64,000 bases of DNA from Lethocerus indicus (GCA_019843655.1 JACDQD010000003.1:29686224-29750223); one strand, 5' to 3'; shown: positions 25,365 through 35,494, counted from the stretch's first letter. The notes: a model not told the origin generated them from the letters alone. Numbers and translations are program-made.

Positions 25365-25565
25365 ACCTTTTTTGGTGGTCTGCGAGGAGTTGGAATACCG
25401 TAGATTTCATCTTTTTCTGTTCCCTCACGCTGGTTTGGTCTTGGGGCATCCTGTTTGCACTGTCAGGATGCCCCAAAAGCGTCCAAAGTGACTAACACCG
25501 CTACTCAAGATGGAGAGCGGCCAAAACCTGTCTAGCGAAAGGACAGACCATCGGGATGAGACGGA
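25365..25565. repeat. Dispersed repeat family R2, short copy with inverted ends
   Basis: The left half carries 'ggagttggaataccgtagat' and 'cgctggtttggtctt'. The right half carries 'aagatggagagcggccaaaa' and 'gtctagcgaaaggacagacc', which is the inverse of the left-end motif seen in the 21.5-kb copy. This gives a foldback or MITE-like structure of about 200 bp. Confidence 0.65.
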
Positions 25566-25864
25566 AGAACACGAAATCTGTTAGAGATCTGTCGAAAATA
25601 CGTCAGAGATATTGCAGAACGTATCTGGAAAATACTGAGAAAACGCATGAAAAGAACTGGGTCACAACAAAAGATCGGCTGCAGCTGATGAAGTGCTGCG
25701 GAGAACAAACGAGCAGAACTGAACATAAGAGAACCATAAAATCTAAATCAGCCAACTAAATCCGCTACTGACAAAGGGCACAAATCCTGAATAGGTAAAA
25801 TAACTATAACACACTCATTGACTGGCTCCCGGTAAGACCTCCTGGTGTTGTTCGAAGAATATCG

Positions 25865-26110
25865 ATTGGGAGTGGGTTGACCGCCCGCGTTGTTCCGTGA
25901 TTTATCCCGCGTTTGGAAACCACCCGAGAACTTTTACCGTTTCCATTATCGGGACCCGTCCAATACTGGAGGACTGGGCCTTCCAACGGGGCCCGCTCCG
26001 GCGGTTTCCGGGAACACAGGAAATACGTGCCGGATCAGCCGCGGGGTCAGCCCCCCACAGCCGATGCTCTTCGCACAACAGGAAGCCAACCAGTGACACA
26101 ACAGGAATAT
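25865..26110. repeat. Dispersed repeat family R1, copy 3
   Basis: It shares 'gcgtttggaaaccacccgag' and neighbouring blocks with copies near 5.0, 15.7 and 58.5 kb. It is diverged and non-coding. Confidence 0.45.
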
Positions 26111-26189
26111 AGTTGACAACTTCATTCCCCTCTAGGCCTAACTGTCTCCACTGTTTTATTGTGCGTTCGCCAAATCCCAGGCGGACTTT

Positions 26190-26395
26190 AGTGGGCGCCC
26201 TCTGCCCCATTACTGCGCTACAACATTGTAACAAGTAGATTACCGACATTATTAACAACTTATCTGCGACTTATTAACGATATTAATAACTGCGTTATCT
26301 CCGCAGCTATTACAGCGGTTAAGATTACATAACATGAGTAGTTACATATAAAAGGGACTGCTCGGTACAAGAAATTCATTGCAGCTAAACTAAAG
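26190..26395 (+). promoter_or_regulatory. Gene C promoter module and non-coding exon 1
   Basis: TATAAAAGGG begins at 26347 and the initiator ATTCATTG places the start at A26378, 31 bp downstream. The first exon ends at 26395 before 'gtaagc'. The 'gggcgccctctgcc' block lies at 26193-26206 and the two TTATCT sites are conserved. Confidence 0.85.
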
Positions 26396-26735
26396 GTAAG
26401 CTTCTTCTCTGTTTGAAAAATGAACTCTCTGTAGATGTAACTCCTGTAAATTCCGTCCATTGGCGGTCTATTATTCATCATTATTAACTTAATAATTATA
26501 GTAGATCCTTGAATGCTACTAAGAATAGTTACTCGTCCTGTATGAACGTGTTTAAATATTTGGCAGCATTAATGTTGGAAACAATCGGAAAAATTAGTCA
26601 GAAATAATTAGTTCAGAAAGACTAACGACTACTGACAATATTAAACTTGGAACACAAAAGGGATAGCACAATTTAAGTATAATATATAATAACGATACTC
26701 TCCTCAGGTCCGAGATAACGCCAGCAACTGTCACT

Positions 26736-27587
26736 ATGGCCAAAATGACATCAGTTTGGGCACTTCTGTTGATAACAGCAGTCTGCCACCAGATGAGAGT
26801 ATCAGCAATATCGCTCGATTTCATGGTGAGATATAAATGATTAAAGTTGAACAGACACTGGACTATTGAAGCCAATATTTTCAGTTTAATACTTGTCCTC
26901 TAAACAGCGACGTACCCAACCAATATTTATTCTATCGAGATTATCTGTGACTACAGTCATATGATATCAATCAGAAGAAAATGCATTGCATTTTTTGCAA
27001 TAATTTGATATTGATCAGATTATTCCAAGAAAATATCTGGAATTACCAAGATTAGAGAAACCACAGTGCAACCTACCACTTCATAAATGTAAAAATTTGG
27101 TAATAGGGAATATTCTTGGTGGAGCACATATTGCAATGAACATGTCTCGGCAGAGCATATAGTCCGTATAGAAATTCAGTCTTAAAACCTTAAGCACGAT
27201 AACGCTGCGGATTTTATGTTTAGTTTTATACATTCATTTATTTATTTTTCTTTGCAGGGCAAGTGGAGCCTCAATAAATCACTGCCGTTCCTGCCCAACA
27301 TAACAATCAGCAAAGAAATATCGTTTCTGATAAACAAAAATACTCCGTCGACTGCTGCTACCACCATAAGTTCTACTACTACCGCTACTGCTCCGACTAA
27401 TGCTCCGACTAATGCTCCAACTAATGCTCCGACTAATGCTCCAACTAATGCTCCAACTAATGCTCCAACTAATGCTCCAACTACTGCTCCAACTACTGCT
27501 CCAACTACTGCTCCGACCACTGCTCCAACTACTGCACCTACTACTACATCAACTTCTGCTGGTCCTCCTCCTCCAGCTTCGGGATAA
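26736..27587 (+). CDS. Secreted Thr/Pro-rich repeat protein, gene C
   Basis: The exons 26736-26825 and 27258-27587 join in phase 0 to give 139 aa. The signal exon (MAKMTSVWALLLITAVCHQM) has diverged from A, B and D. The second exon starts with the same peptide as gene A, GKWSLNKSLPFLP then NITISKEISFLINK. It is followed by seven A-P-T-N and about five A-P-T-T units and the same AGPPPPASG end. The 3' UTR also matches gene A closely. The protein is predicted to be secreted, cysteine-free when mature and heavily O-glycosylated. Function is unknown. Confidence 0.85.
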
Positions 27588-28024
27588 AGCCAATTTGAAA
27601 TTAGCCAGTGTCTATAACGCATTTATACAACCAACGTTTTAGACAGTTATTACGCATTTCATGTTGATTCTTTTTTATTGAACATTCCATTAAAACGAAA
27701 TTCGAAAGTTTTGTACAATCTCGTGTTCATAAAGAAACTCGATATTAAAGCGTAACCTGTGTCGATTATAATACTTGTAAAATAAATAATATAATAATAA
27801 TCTGCAGCGAACTTGTTTTCGAATTATTCTTGAACCATTTCTTATATAACTCCCAACATACTTCTCCGTTTCTTCACACCTGTCAGCTATGAAGGCGACA
27901 TATATATACCATTCCTACGGTCGCAATAAATAAATAGCAATAGGAATGTTATTAAAAACTGTATTTACCAGTCCACCTAACTAACTGTCTCCACTGTTTC
28001 AAGTGGGTTGTCGAAATGTTTAAC

Positions 28025-28149
28025 AACTTATCTGCGACGTATTAATAACTGCGTTATCTCCTGAGCAATTATAGCGGTTTACTTAACGCGAATAGTTTCA
28101 TATAAAAGGGGCGGCCCGGCACAAGAAATATATTGGGACTGGACTGAGG
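28025..28149 (+). promoter_or_regulatory. Gene D promoter module, decayed initiator
   Basis: TATAAAAGGG at 28101 and the upstream 'aacttatctgcgac' and 'gcgttatctcctgagc' blocks are retained. The TCATT initiator expected near 28132 is replaced by 'tattgggac', and the distal 'gcgccctctgcc' block is missing. The donor 'gagg|gtaaga' persists at 28149. The changes fit loss of constraint. Confidence 0.7.
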
Positions 28150-28519
28150 GTAAGAACGATTTCTGTTCTCCAAACAGGAACTTTATATAGGCGTTAACTC
28201 CTGCAAGGTCCGCCCATTGATGGCGATCGGCGATTCTATTAATCATTATCAATTAAAATTTAACTGTTAATTACAGAGCAGTCTTTAATGCTATTAGCAA
28301 TAGTTACAGCTGCTTGTGTGTACATGATTAAATATTTGGTAGCATTAGTGTTGGAAAAATTCGATGGTGATAATAGTCTCCTCTCCGTAAATAGTTAGTT
28401 CAACTATAAAAGATATTAAATAAACTCCCGAATCAACGGGGATAACAGCATTAAAACATGTAATAACTCTGTTCAGGTCCGAGATAGTGAGGGTCAATTA
28501 CCTGCCGGCCACTGACACT

Positions 28520-29696
28520 ATGGCCAAAATGGCGACACCGGTGTGGTCACTGCTCCTGATTACAGCAGCCTCCTGCCAGATGAGAGTATCGGCAATTAAT
28601 TTCAATATTCTGGTGAGATATTAACTATCCGACGCACCCTATTATGTCTCCAACCTCACCCTACACACAGATCTTAAAGTCCCGTCTGTCCGTGACCTCG
28701 CCATACAACGATACAGTAATTTCCACTCACGACTCCACCATCGCCCTAATCCACTAGTCCAAACCCTACTATCTCCCGACATCCCAAGTGTTCCTTACAG
28801 ACGCCTGAAAAGGAAGTGGCCACGCGAACCTAAATGATTAAATAAAATGTTAATAAATATAAATAAATTAAAAATAAAATAAAATAAAATAAAAAATAAT
28901 AATAATAATAAAAAAAGGGGGGGAACTAGTGGGTTTCTCCTCTAATTGTAGACTATTGTAGCTAGTGATTTCATTAATGTTGCTTATTGTTTAATTTTAC
29001 AGTTGTAACAATAGAAGAGACAAAAAATATAAGAATTTAAGTAATTTGATACTGATTGTTCCAAGAATCGCTGCGAATTACTAACAGTAGGCTAACCTCT
29101 GAAATTTTAATGAAAGGATCGTTTGTTATTTATTGTTCCTTTGTTTGTCTGTTGTTAAAAGTGAGCTAGAACAACATATCATTATGACCTTCCTTATAAT
29201 GGAATGATACGCTGCATACAAAGTGATGCAATGTTCAATGTAAAAATATTTTGAATTGGCTCGTTATCTAAGTTGTAAATGTATCAATCTGGGAATAGCC
29301 TATGACCTTAGTGGAGCACATTTTGCTGCTACGAATATGTCACGGTAGAGCATATATCGGATGGGCATTATATTGCGACATGAGCAGAACTCTAACCTTG
29401 GTAATACAGTATTGAAGACTCAGTAGGAAAGCAGCTGGCATTTTATGGCTACACCTCCTACCACTACTACACCTACTACCCCTACTACCCGTACTACCCG
29501 TACTACTACTACCCCTACTACCCCTAGTACTCCTAGTACTACTTCTAGTACTCTTAGTACTACCCCTAGTACTACACCTAGTACTACCCCTAGTACTACC
29601 CCTAGTACTACTCCTAGTACGCCTACTACTCCTTCTAAGAAATTCCTTAGTTGTCGAAGCTATTATCATAGGCGAGCTTTACGTTTTAATGACTAA
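28520..29696 (+). pseudogene. Secreted repeat protein gene D, disrupted
   Basis: The signal exon 28520-28612 matches that of gene B, ending INFNIL with an intact donor 'gtgaga'. Twelve bases into the intron a LINE fragment begins. Downstream, a repeat-tail frame (about 29445-29696) codes TTPSTT-type units and ends in SKKFLSCRSYYHRRALRFND, resembling the gene B tail. However, no copy of the conserved GKW...INK peptide or its acceptor could be found between 28.92 and 29.44 kb. I infer a pseudogene that lost the conserved core. Confidence 0.7.
28625..28920 (+). mobile_element. 5'-truncated jockey-like non-LTR retrotransposon, 3' end
   Basis: An open frame at 28625-28837 (70 aa plus TGA) reads LSDAPYYVSNLTLHTDLKVP then SVRDLAIQRYSNFHSRL, ending RRLKRKWPREPK. 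This matches the extreme C-terminus of jockey-clade ORF2 proteins, where a DAPW/YY..N..LH.DL.(I/V)P.V motif is typical. It is followed by a short 3' UTR and an AAATA/AATA-rich tail to about 28916, as expected for target-primed insertion. Only the tail end is present, so it is inactive. Clear target-site duplications were not found. Confidence 0.85.
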
Positions 29697-29810
29697 GGTA
29701 TTTATGATATACAATAGAACATGGAAAATGTATACGTAATAAACGCATTTATAATTGTGCTGTAAATATGTAATTTATTGAAAACAGTTTATTTTTAGTA
29801 ATCTAGGTAA

Positions 29811-30555
29811 TCGGTACAAGTGCACTCAACGAACTTTAGTTAAGTACATTTCCGCACCACACTCTGGGGGCGCTAGTTTACGGAGCAAGTGGACCCAACG
29901 AACTTTAGTTAAGTACATTTCCGCACCACCCTCAAGGGGCGCTAGTTTATCGGTACAAGTGAACCCAACGAACTTTAGTTAAGTACATTTCCGCACCACC
30001 CTCAAGGGGCGCTAGTTTATCGGTACAAGTGAACCCAACGAACTTTAGTTAAGTACATTTCCGCACCACCCTCAAGGGGCGCTAGTTTATCGGTACAAGT
30101 GCACCCAACGAACTTTAGTTAAGTACATTTCCGCACCACCCTCAAGGGGCGCTAGTTTATCGGTACAAGTGCACCCAACGAACTTTAGTTAAGTACATTT
30201 CCGCACCACCCTCAAGGGGCGCTAGTTTATCGGTGCAAGCGCACTCAACGAACTTTAGTTAAGTACATTTCCGCACCACCCTCAAGGGGCGCTAGTTTAT
30301 CGGTGCAAGTGCACTCAACGAACTTTAGTTAAGTACATTTCCGCACCACCCTCAAGGGGCGCTAGTTTATCGGTGCAAGCGCACTCAACGAACTTTAGTT
30401 TAGTACATTTCCGCACCACCCTCAGGGGGCGCTAGTTTATCTGTACAAGTGCACTCAACGAACTTTAGTTGAGTATTTAATGAGCTTAACTGTGAAATGT
30501 ACTTAACTAAAGTTCGTTGGGCGCACTTTCACCAATTAACTAGATTACTAAAAAT
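29811..30555 (+). repeat. 70-bp satellite array, about 9.5 forward units plus inverted terminal unit
   Basis: Units repeat at 70 bp, with 'gctagtttat' at 29942, 30012, 30082 and so on to 30432. Most are of the 'tcaaggggcg' subtype. The last forward unit breaks at 'gagtatttaatgagc' and an inverted partial monomer follows at 30495-30550. Both outer ends read 'tttttagtaatctag' on inward-facing strands, so the whole has the form of an element with terminal inverted repeats. This is like foldback transposons whose inverted repeats contain tandem repeats. Confidence 0.93.
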
Positions 30556-30569
30556 ATTTTTTTTTCAAT

Positions 30570-30660
30570 AAAGTTTGGATCAGCAGGAAAACTTTTATGA
30601 TCCTACATACACAATAGGTTTCCTGTCATATATTTGGAAATCAGAACCTAATATTTGTGA
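30570..30660 (-). repeat. Flank repeat, inverse of 21.81-21.90 kb
   Basis: Blocks including 'aggtttcctgtcatatattt' and 'caggaaaacttttatgatc' are the reverse complement of the segment preceding the satellite in gene A's intron. A third copy lies at about 54285-54325. The segment travels with the satellite, so it is probably part of the same mobile unit. Confidence 0.75.
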
Positions 30661-30780
30661 CCAGTTGATAATATATTCTGATATATCCGCTCGGTATTCC
30701 ATGAAACATTCGGCGGCAAATTTGCCCCGATCTGCTTAATAGTGTCTGTTTTGATATCAATTGAAACGCGGTGAAAAAGA

Positions 30781-30873
30781 ATGAACATTATCGTCATATT
30801 TTCGGTTTTTATTTCCGTAAAAGGTAATAATTTATCGCAAGCTCAAAAAGAGTTAGCTGCTGTGTTTGGTTGA
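30781..30873 (+). CDS. Possible small secreted peptide or first exon
   Basis: A 30-codon frame reads MNIIVIFSVFISVKG then NNLSQAQKELAAVFG before TGA. The first 14 residues look like a signal peptide and the rest weakly resembles the N-terminus of odorant-binding-type proteins, but no cysteine pattern follows. Internal GT donors exist ('aaag|gtaata' and 'tttg|gttgat'). There is no TATA box like those of genes A-E. It could be a first exon, a pseudogene relic or chance. Confidence 0.25.
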   Translation: MNIIVIFSVFISVKGNNLSQAQKELAAVFG

Positions 30874-31310
30874 TGAATGTTAAAATTACACTTGGCTGAT
30901 TTTTCAGTAAAGGACGAGCACCAATCTGGTCATCAAGTTGAAGTCGTTAACGACCTAATAAATAATCTACACCGGCCATAGTAACCACGAAAGATAGCAG
31001 GGAAACTTAATTTATCCCGTACATCCATTGGGAACCATTTGAAATATCTTGTTTACTAAAGAAGTGCTGATATTAGCCGCAGATTGGAGCGATCCGCAAT
31101 TATTTTGCTGCCAATCCAATTGTATTAAAAAACCTTCCAATATATCTACCAGTATATTTACCACCTTTTTGTATGAGACTGATCAGTTTTGTACAGAAAT
31201 ATAAGGTGGATGTACCTTTCAGAATTGAGATTGAATAGCTCATCAGTGGGAAATAGAGGGGTAGGGTAGCCCAATCCTCCCTTCATCCGACAACATAGAC
31301 TTCTGGTTTT

Positions 31311-31493
31311 TGAGGTTTTGAGGTTGATGATACAACTTCAAGTGATGCTACCACTTCATGTGCCTCTATCGCTACAACTACCGGTACAACCACCGCACAG
31401 GCTAGTAGCACTACAAGTGCTAATAATACTGGAAGTGCTAATGCGACCACAGGAACTACTACCTCCATGAGTACTAATATCACCAATTACTAA
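31311..31493 (+). pseudogene. Thr/Ala/Ser-rich exon remnant, possible sixth family member
   Basis: After an in-frame TGA, a frame codes VDDTTSSDATTSCASIATTT and then TGTTTAQASSTTSANNTGSA, ending NITNY and TAA at 31491-31493. The composition matches the tails of the flanking family, especially gene E, but no KEI..INK peptide, signal exon or family promoter is visible just upstream. It may be a decayed last exon. Confidence 0.4.
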
Positions 31494-31718
31494 AGATCTG
31501 AAACGACTACAAACTGTTAATACCATTCGAGTCCGTTACAACTGTGCATTTTCTTATGCTCATCTTGCGCTTGAAATAATCATGAGTACTGGCAGAGGGG
31601 TCCTGCGATCCCTGAAATCAGGATTGATGCAGGAGCCGTACGCGCTAGACTGCCTCATATAACTTGGGCCTCATTGAATGGTAAACTTTCTGAATTCTCC
31701 GTTGAAAAAATAGCGTTG

Positions 31719-31991
31719 TCGCGCCCTCTGCCGGTCGAATATTCCGGCCAAAGTTTAACCCCCATATTATTAATTGGGGCTATTAAGCGATGATAAAGTG
31801 TCGAAAACGCTTGACGAAAATTACAATATCGACCGAATTAATGGGACCCATTTTCGCTATCATAATTATAATAACAAAAACTAGCGAATAATCTCTGGCG
31901 CTATTAGAGCCGTCCCGACTAGTTACCACGAGGAGGGCAGTATAAAAGGTAGGAGTGAACACAGGAAGAACATCATTACCAGTGAATAGCG
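31719..31991 (+). promoter_or_regulatory. Gene E promoter module and non-coding exon 1
   Basis: TATAAAAGG begins at 31941 and the initiator CATCATTACC gives a start near A31975. The exon ends at 31991 before 'gtaagt'. The distal 'gcgccctctgcc' block is at 31721-31732, about 250 bp upstream of the start. A degenerate 'ggcgctattagagcc' replaces the proximal block of A-D. Overall it is more diverged than the other modules. Confidence 0.78.
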
Positions 31992-32420
31992 GTAAGTATT
32001 ACTTGGGTGCTTCGGAGTAGAAAAGCTTTCTTCTATAGGCGTGAACACTAGCGTTCCCCGCTAATGGCCTTTTCACGAGCCTCTAGTTATGTCCAACGTT
32101 TCCCGAACAAAGTTTATCCGCATTTATTTACAGTAGTAACATTAACAAAAATAATGGTCACTCTTGTGCGTACATTTATGATAATGTTTAAAGATTCCTA
32201 CGTGATATTGAAAAAATTATCCGTTAGTCTAAAATAAAATGTTTAACTAAATTGGTTCAATTTTTAATCAAAGGTGAAACTAGGAAATGCGGACGAAATA
32301 TTGAAAATGAATCTTTCGGGTATTATAATAATGGTAATGCTAGGACTATAATGGTGGTTATATCTCTGCTATATTACCAGATTGTAAAAGCGTAAAGAGC
32401 GGGCCCCAGCCAGTGCCAGT

Positions 32421-32661
32421 ATGAGCAGAATATCAACAGCCATTGTGACGCTCCTCTTGGTCCTAGCGGTCAGCTACCGGATGAACGTAGCGGCCCTCTC
32501 CTTCGGCTTTCAGGTCAGATATTCTTATTCTTAGATAAAGTCGAACGGGCGCGGAGAGAGACAAGTTTCTTTAATTGTCGAAACTATATATACCCTACCG
32601 AGATTATCTAAAATCGACTCGAGAACTTATCCGATATTGTTTTCAAGTATCAAACCAGGAC

Positions 32662-32714
<53 letters not shown>

Positions 32715-33261
32715 CATTATATATTGAATTATTAGATGATTAGGCTTTCTATAGATTACTGTATAACGCAAACATTTCTTAATCAATAAACCAGGCCGGT
32801 TAAATGCCTAGCAAACCATTGCAGTAGTTATCACTTGAGGTAATGATTGAGGCTTTTTTATATCATAAATAATTTATGTTAAATCATAAATGTTCCGACA
32901 TCGTATTGCTGTACTCCAATATTGATCGGATATTTATAAATGACCGGAAATTATTGGGCCAACATTCGAAATTCAATGTCTATGTTTTGAAGCCGGTCAT
33001 CCGTTTTTCAGTAAACATTCTATATTTTATTTATTTTTTTGTTTTCTATTTCAGTCTAAATTGAGCTTGAACAAAACATTGCCGATCCTGCAGAGGGAGA
33101 TAGCGTTAAACAAAGAAATATTGTTTGCGATAAACAAAATCTTGTCAACTACCGCGGCACCCACTACGGCGGCGGCGGCGGCTACCACTGCAAGTACCGC
33201 AGGTACCGCAAGTACCGCCTCCACTGCAAGTACTGCGTCCACTGCGGCCAACAATGGTTAG
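32421..33261 (+). CDS. Secreted Ala/Ser/Thr-rich repeat protein, gene E
   Basis: The exons 32421-32513 and 33055-33261 join in phase 0 to give 99 aa. The signal peptide is MSRISTAIVTLLLVLAVSYR. The second exon starts SKLSLNKTLPILQREIALNK then EILFAINK, aligning position by position with the A-C peptide. The tail is a T-A-S / T-A-A repeat ending TAANNG. AATAAA occurs at about 33506. It is the most diverged copy, yet intron positions, promoter layout and protein layout are all conserved, which argues that the family is functional. It lies between two satellite arrays of opposite orientation. Confidence 0.83.
32664..32713. repeat. (TA)n microsatellite in the gene E intron
   Basis: An AT dinucleotide run of about 50 bp. 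Confidence 0.97.
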
Positions 33262-33854
33262 GATTTGTAAAGATACTGGACGGTCTGAGACAGAACACTG
33301 AGTGATGAAATACGGCCCGGAATATCTATACAAAAATGATTACGCGCGGAAAAACAACCGGCGATTTGCCTTCTACTTTGTAACGCCGGTTGTTTTATTT
33401 AGTTCGTTTATTCGAAAATTTGAAAACGAAAAAAAAAATAGCACATCCGACACTGTATTACGACTAACATTACGCCACACTGGTTAGAGATTAGTTACAG
33501 GTGAAATAAAATGTCATTCAATACATTTCAGTACGTTTTTTGGCCATAAAACTTTGCTCATTCCATCCACTGTCGTTCCTACCTAGAATTGCCCCACGGG
33601 CATATTATTTATTTATGTTTATATTATCTATCACAAAGGGATTGGTAACTGAATCCGTATACATTTAATGTATAATAGACCAGTAGAAGAAAGTAAACCA
33701 AACATTCTGAAACAAAGAGCGCTCAAATATCATCTATATTAACCTAGAAAAAGTCACATTCGCATAGCCGCTCCTGGAGGGGGCTAAAATCCGGACCGTT
33801 GATTCTATTACCTCCAGCCCGCACTAATCTGGGGAATCACAGTACATGCTCACA

Positions 33855-34568
33855 GATTAACTAGCGCCCCCTGAGTTTGGTGCGGAAATGTACTTAACTA
33901 AAGTTCGTTGGGTCCACATGTACCGATAAACTAGCGCCCCTTGAGGGTGGTGCGGAAATGTACTTAACTAAAGTTCGTTGGGTCCACTTGTACCGATAAA
34001 CTAGCGCCCCTTGAGGGTGGTGCGGAAATGTACTTAACTAAAGTTCGTTGGGTACACTTGTACCGACAAACTAGCGCCCCTTGAGGGTGGTGCGGAAATG
34101 TACTTAACTAAAGTTCGTTGGGTTCACTTGTACCGACAAACTAGCGCCCCTTGAGGGTGGTGCGGAAATGTACTTAACTAAAGTTCGTTGGGTTCACTTG
34201 TACCGACAAACTAGCGCCCCTTGAGGGTGGTGCGGAAATGTACTTAACTAAAGTTCGTTGGGTTCACTTGTACCGACAAACTAGCGCCCCTTGAGGGTGG
34301 TGCGGAAATGTACTTAACTAAAGTTCGTTGGGTGCACTTGTACCGATAAACTAGCGCCCCTTGAGGGTGGTGCGGAAATGTACTTAACTAAAGTTCGTTG
34401 GGTACACTTGTACCGATAAACTAGCGCCCCTTGAGGGTGGTGCGGAAATGTACTTAACTAAAGTTCGTTGGGTACACTTGTACCGACAAACTAGCGCCCC
34501 CTGAGGGTGGTGCGGAAATGTACTTAACTAAAGTTCGTTGAGTGCACTTGTAGCGATAAACTAGATCA
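33855..34568 (-). repeat. 70-bp satellite array, 10 units, reverse
   Basis: The 'ctagcgcccc' block recurs at 33861, 33931, 34001, 34071, 34141, 34211, 34281, 34351, 34421 and 34491 with an exact 70-bp period. It is the reverse complement of the 14-kb and 30-kb arrays. The right edge 'ctagatcactaaaaa' is the complement of the left edge of the 29.8-kb array. Unit-to-unit identity is very high, implying recent amplification. Confidence 0.97.
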
Positions 34569-35444
34569 CTAAAAAGAAACTTTTTTGAAACTCGAAACCT
34601 AAGGTAAATTAGTTCAGCTGTTCTAAAGAATTTTGTGGAGTGTTCTGAAAATCAATTCTAATTGATAATCCGTTAATTGCACTTTTTATTTATAAATTTA
34701 GATAGAAAGAAGGTTTTTTGTGAACAAATATTTAAAATTTGTCAATTTATCATTATGTTATTTGTCAACATTATCATTATAGACGTTATAATCACATTAT
34801 AAATTATTATGTATAATAATGGAAAAATACACAGTAAGGAAATTGGTGGTATTTGTGATCTTCCGTTGATATTGCCTATAGACACAATATTTATTTATGT
34901 TATTTACTTCTTTTATAGTTGCGTTCTATTCGTTCATAAATTTATTACGCTACATTTCTTTCTTCTTAAATTACATTCGAACAAACATGTACATTGAATT
35001 CAGTCTAAAAACACGTAACACACATTTCACCGAATCCTTCCTGAGATTTTAGACAATGTTTAATTGTTAAAAGCGACATTTGGTATTCCTCGGTGGGAGG
35101 TATACCAGAATAGAAATCTTTCACAATTACCAATTTAATAAAATCAGTAAAATGGCATTTTTTTACAATATTCTCGATGGTAACAAATGGAAGGTTCTTT
35201 TTTTCTTACAACGATGAAAAAAAATTACCATTTATTTTAACAATCGTATATATCGTATCAAGAGATCATTATAAAAGAAACATTGTGACTAGAAACATTT
35301 CCAAATTTTCATTGACTGTTCAATAGCAATCATTTCATATATGAATAAATTTTAAAACATTTAAAATAACCTAGAACTAAATTTAAAAACGATAGGAGTA
35401 ATAAATATAGAAATTAACCCACCAGTTGTGGTGGAGGAAAAAAA

Positions 35445-35494
<50 letters not shown>

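Larger units (their letters stand above)
24387..26189. other. Intergenic between B and C, repeat debris
   Basis: The gene B 3' UTR is followed by unclassified sequence, a family R2 copy at about 25365-25565 and an R1 copy at about 25865-26110. A 160-codon open frame on the minus strand (24994-25476) overlaps the R2 copy and is not convincing as a gene. Confidence 0.55.

Noticed and set aside
24994..25476. 160-codon minus-strand open frame, the longest in the window
   Set aside because: It overlaps the repeat R2 copy, has no recognisable domain, splice sites or promoter, and its antisense frame is equally open.
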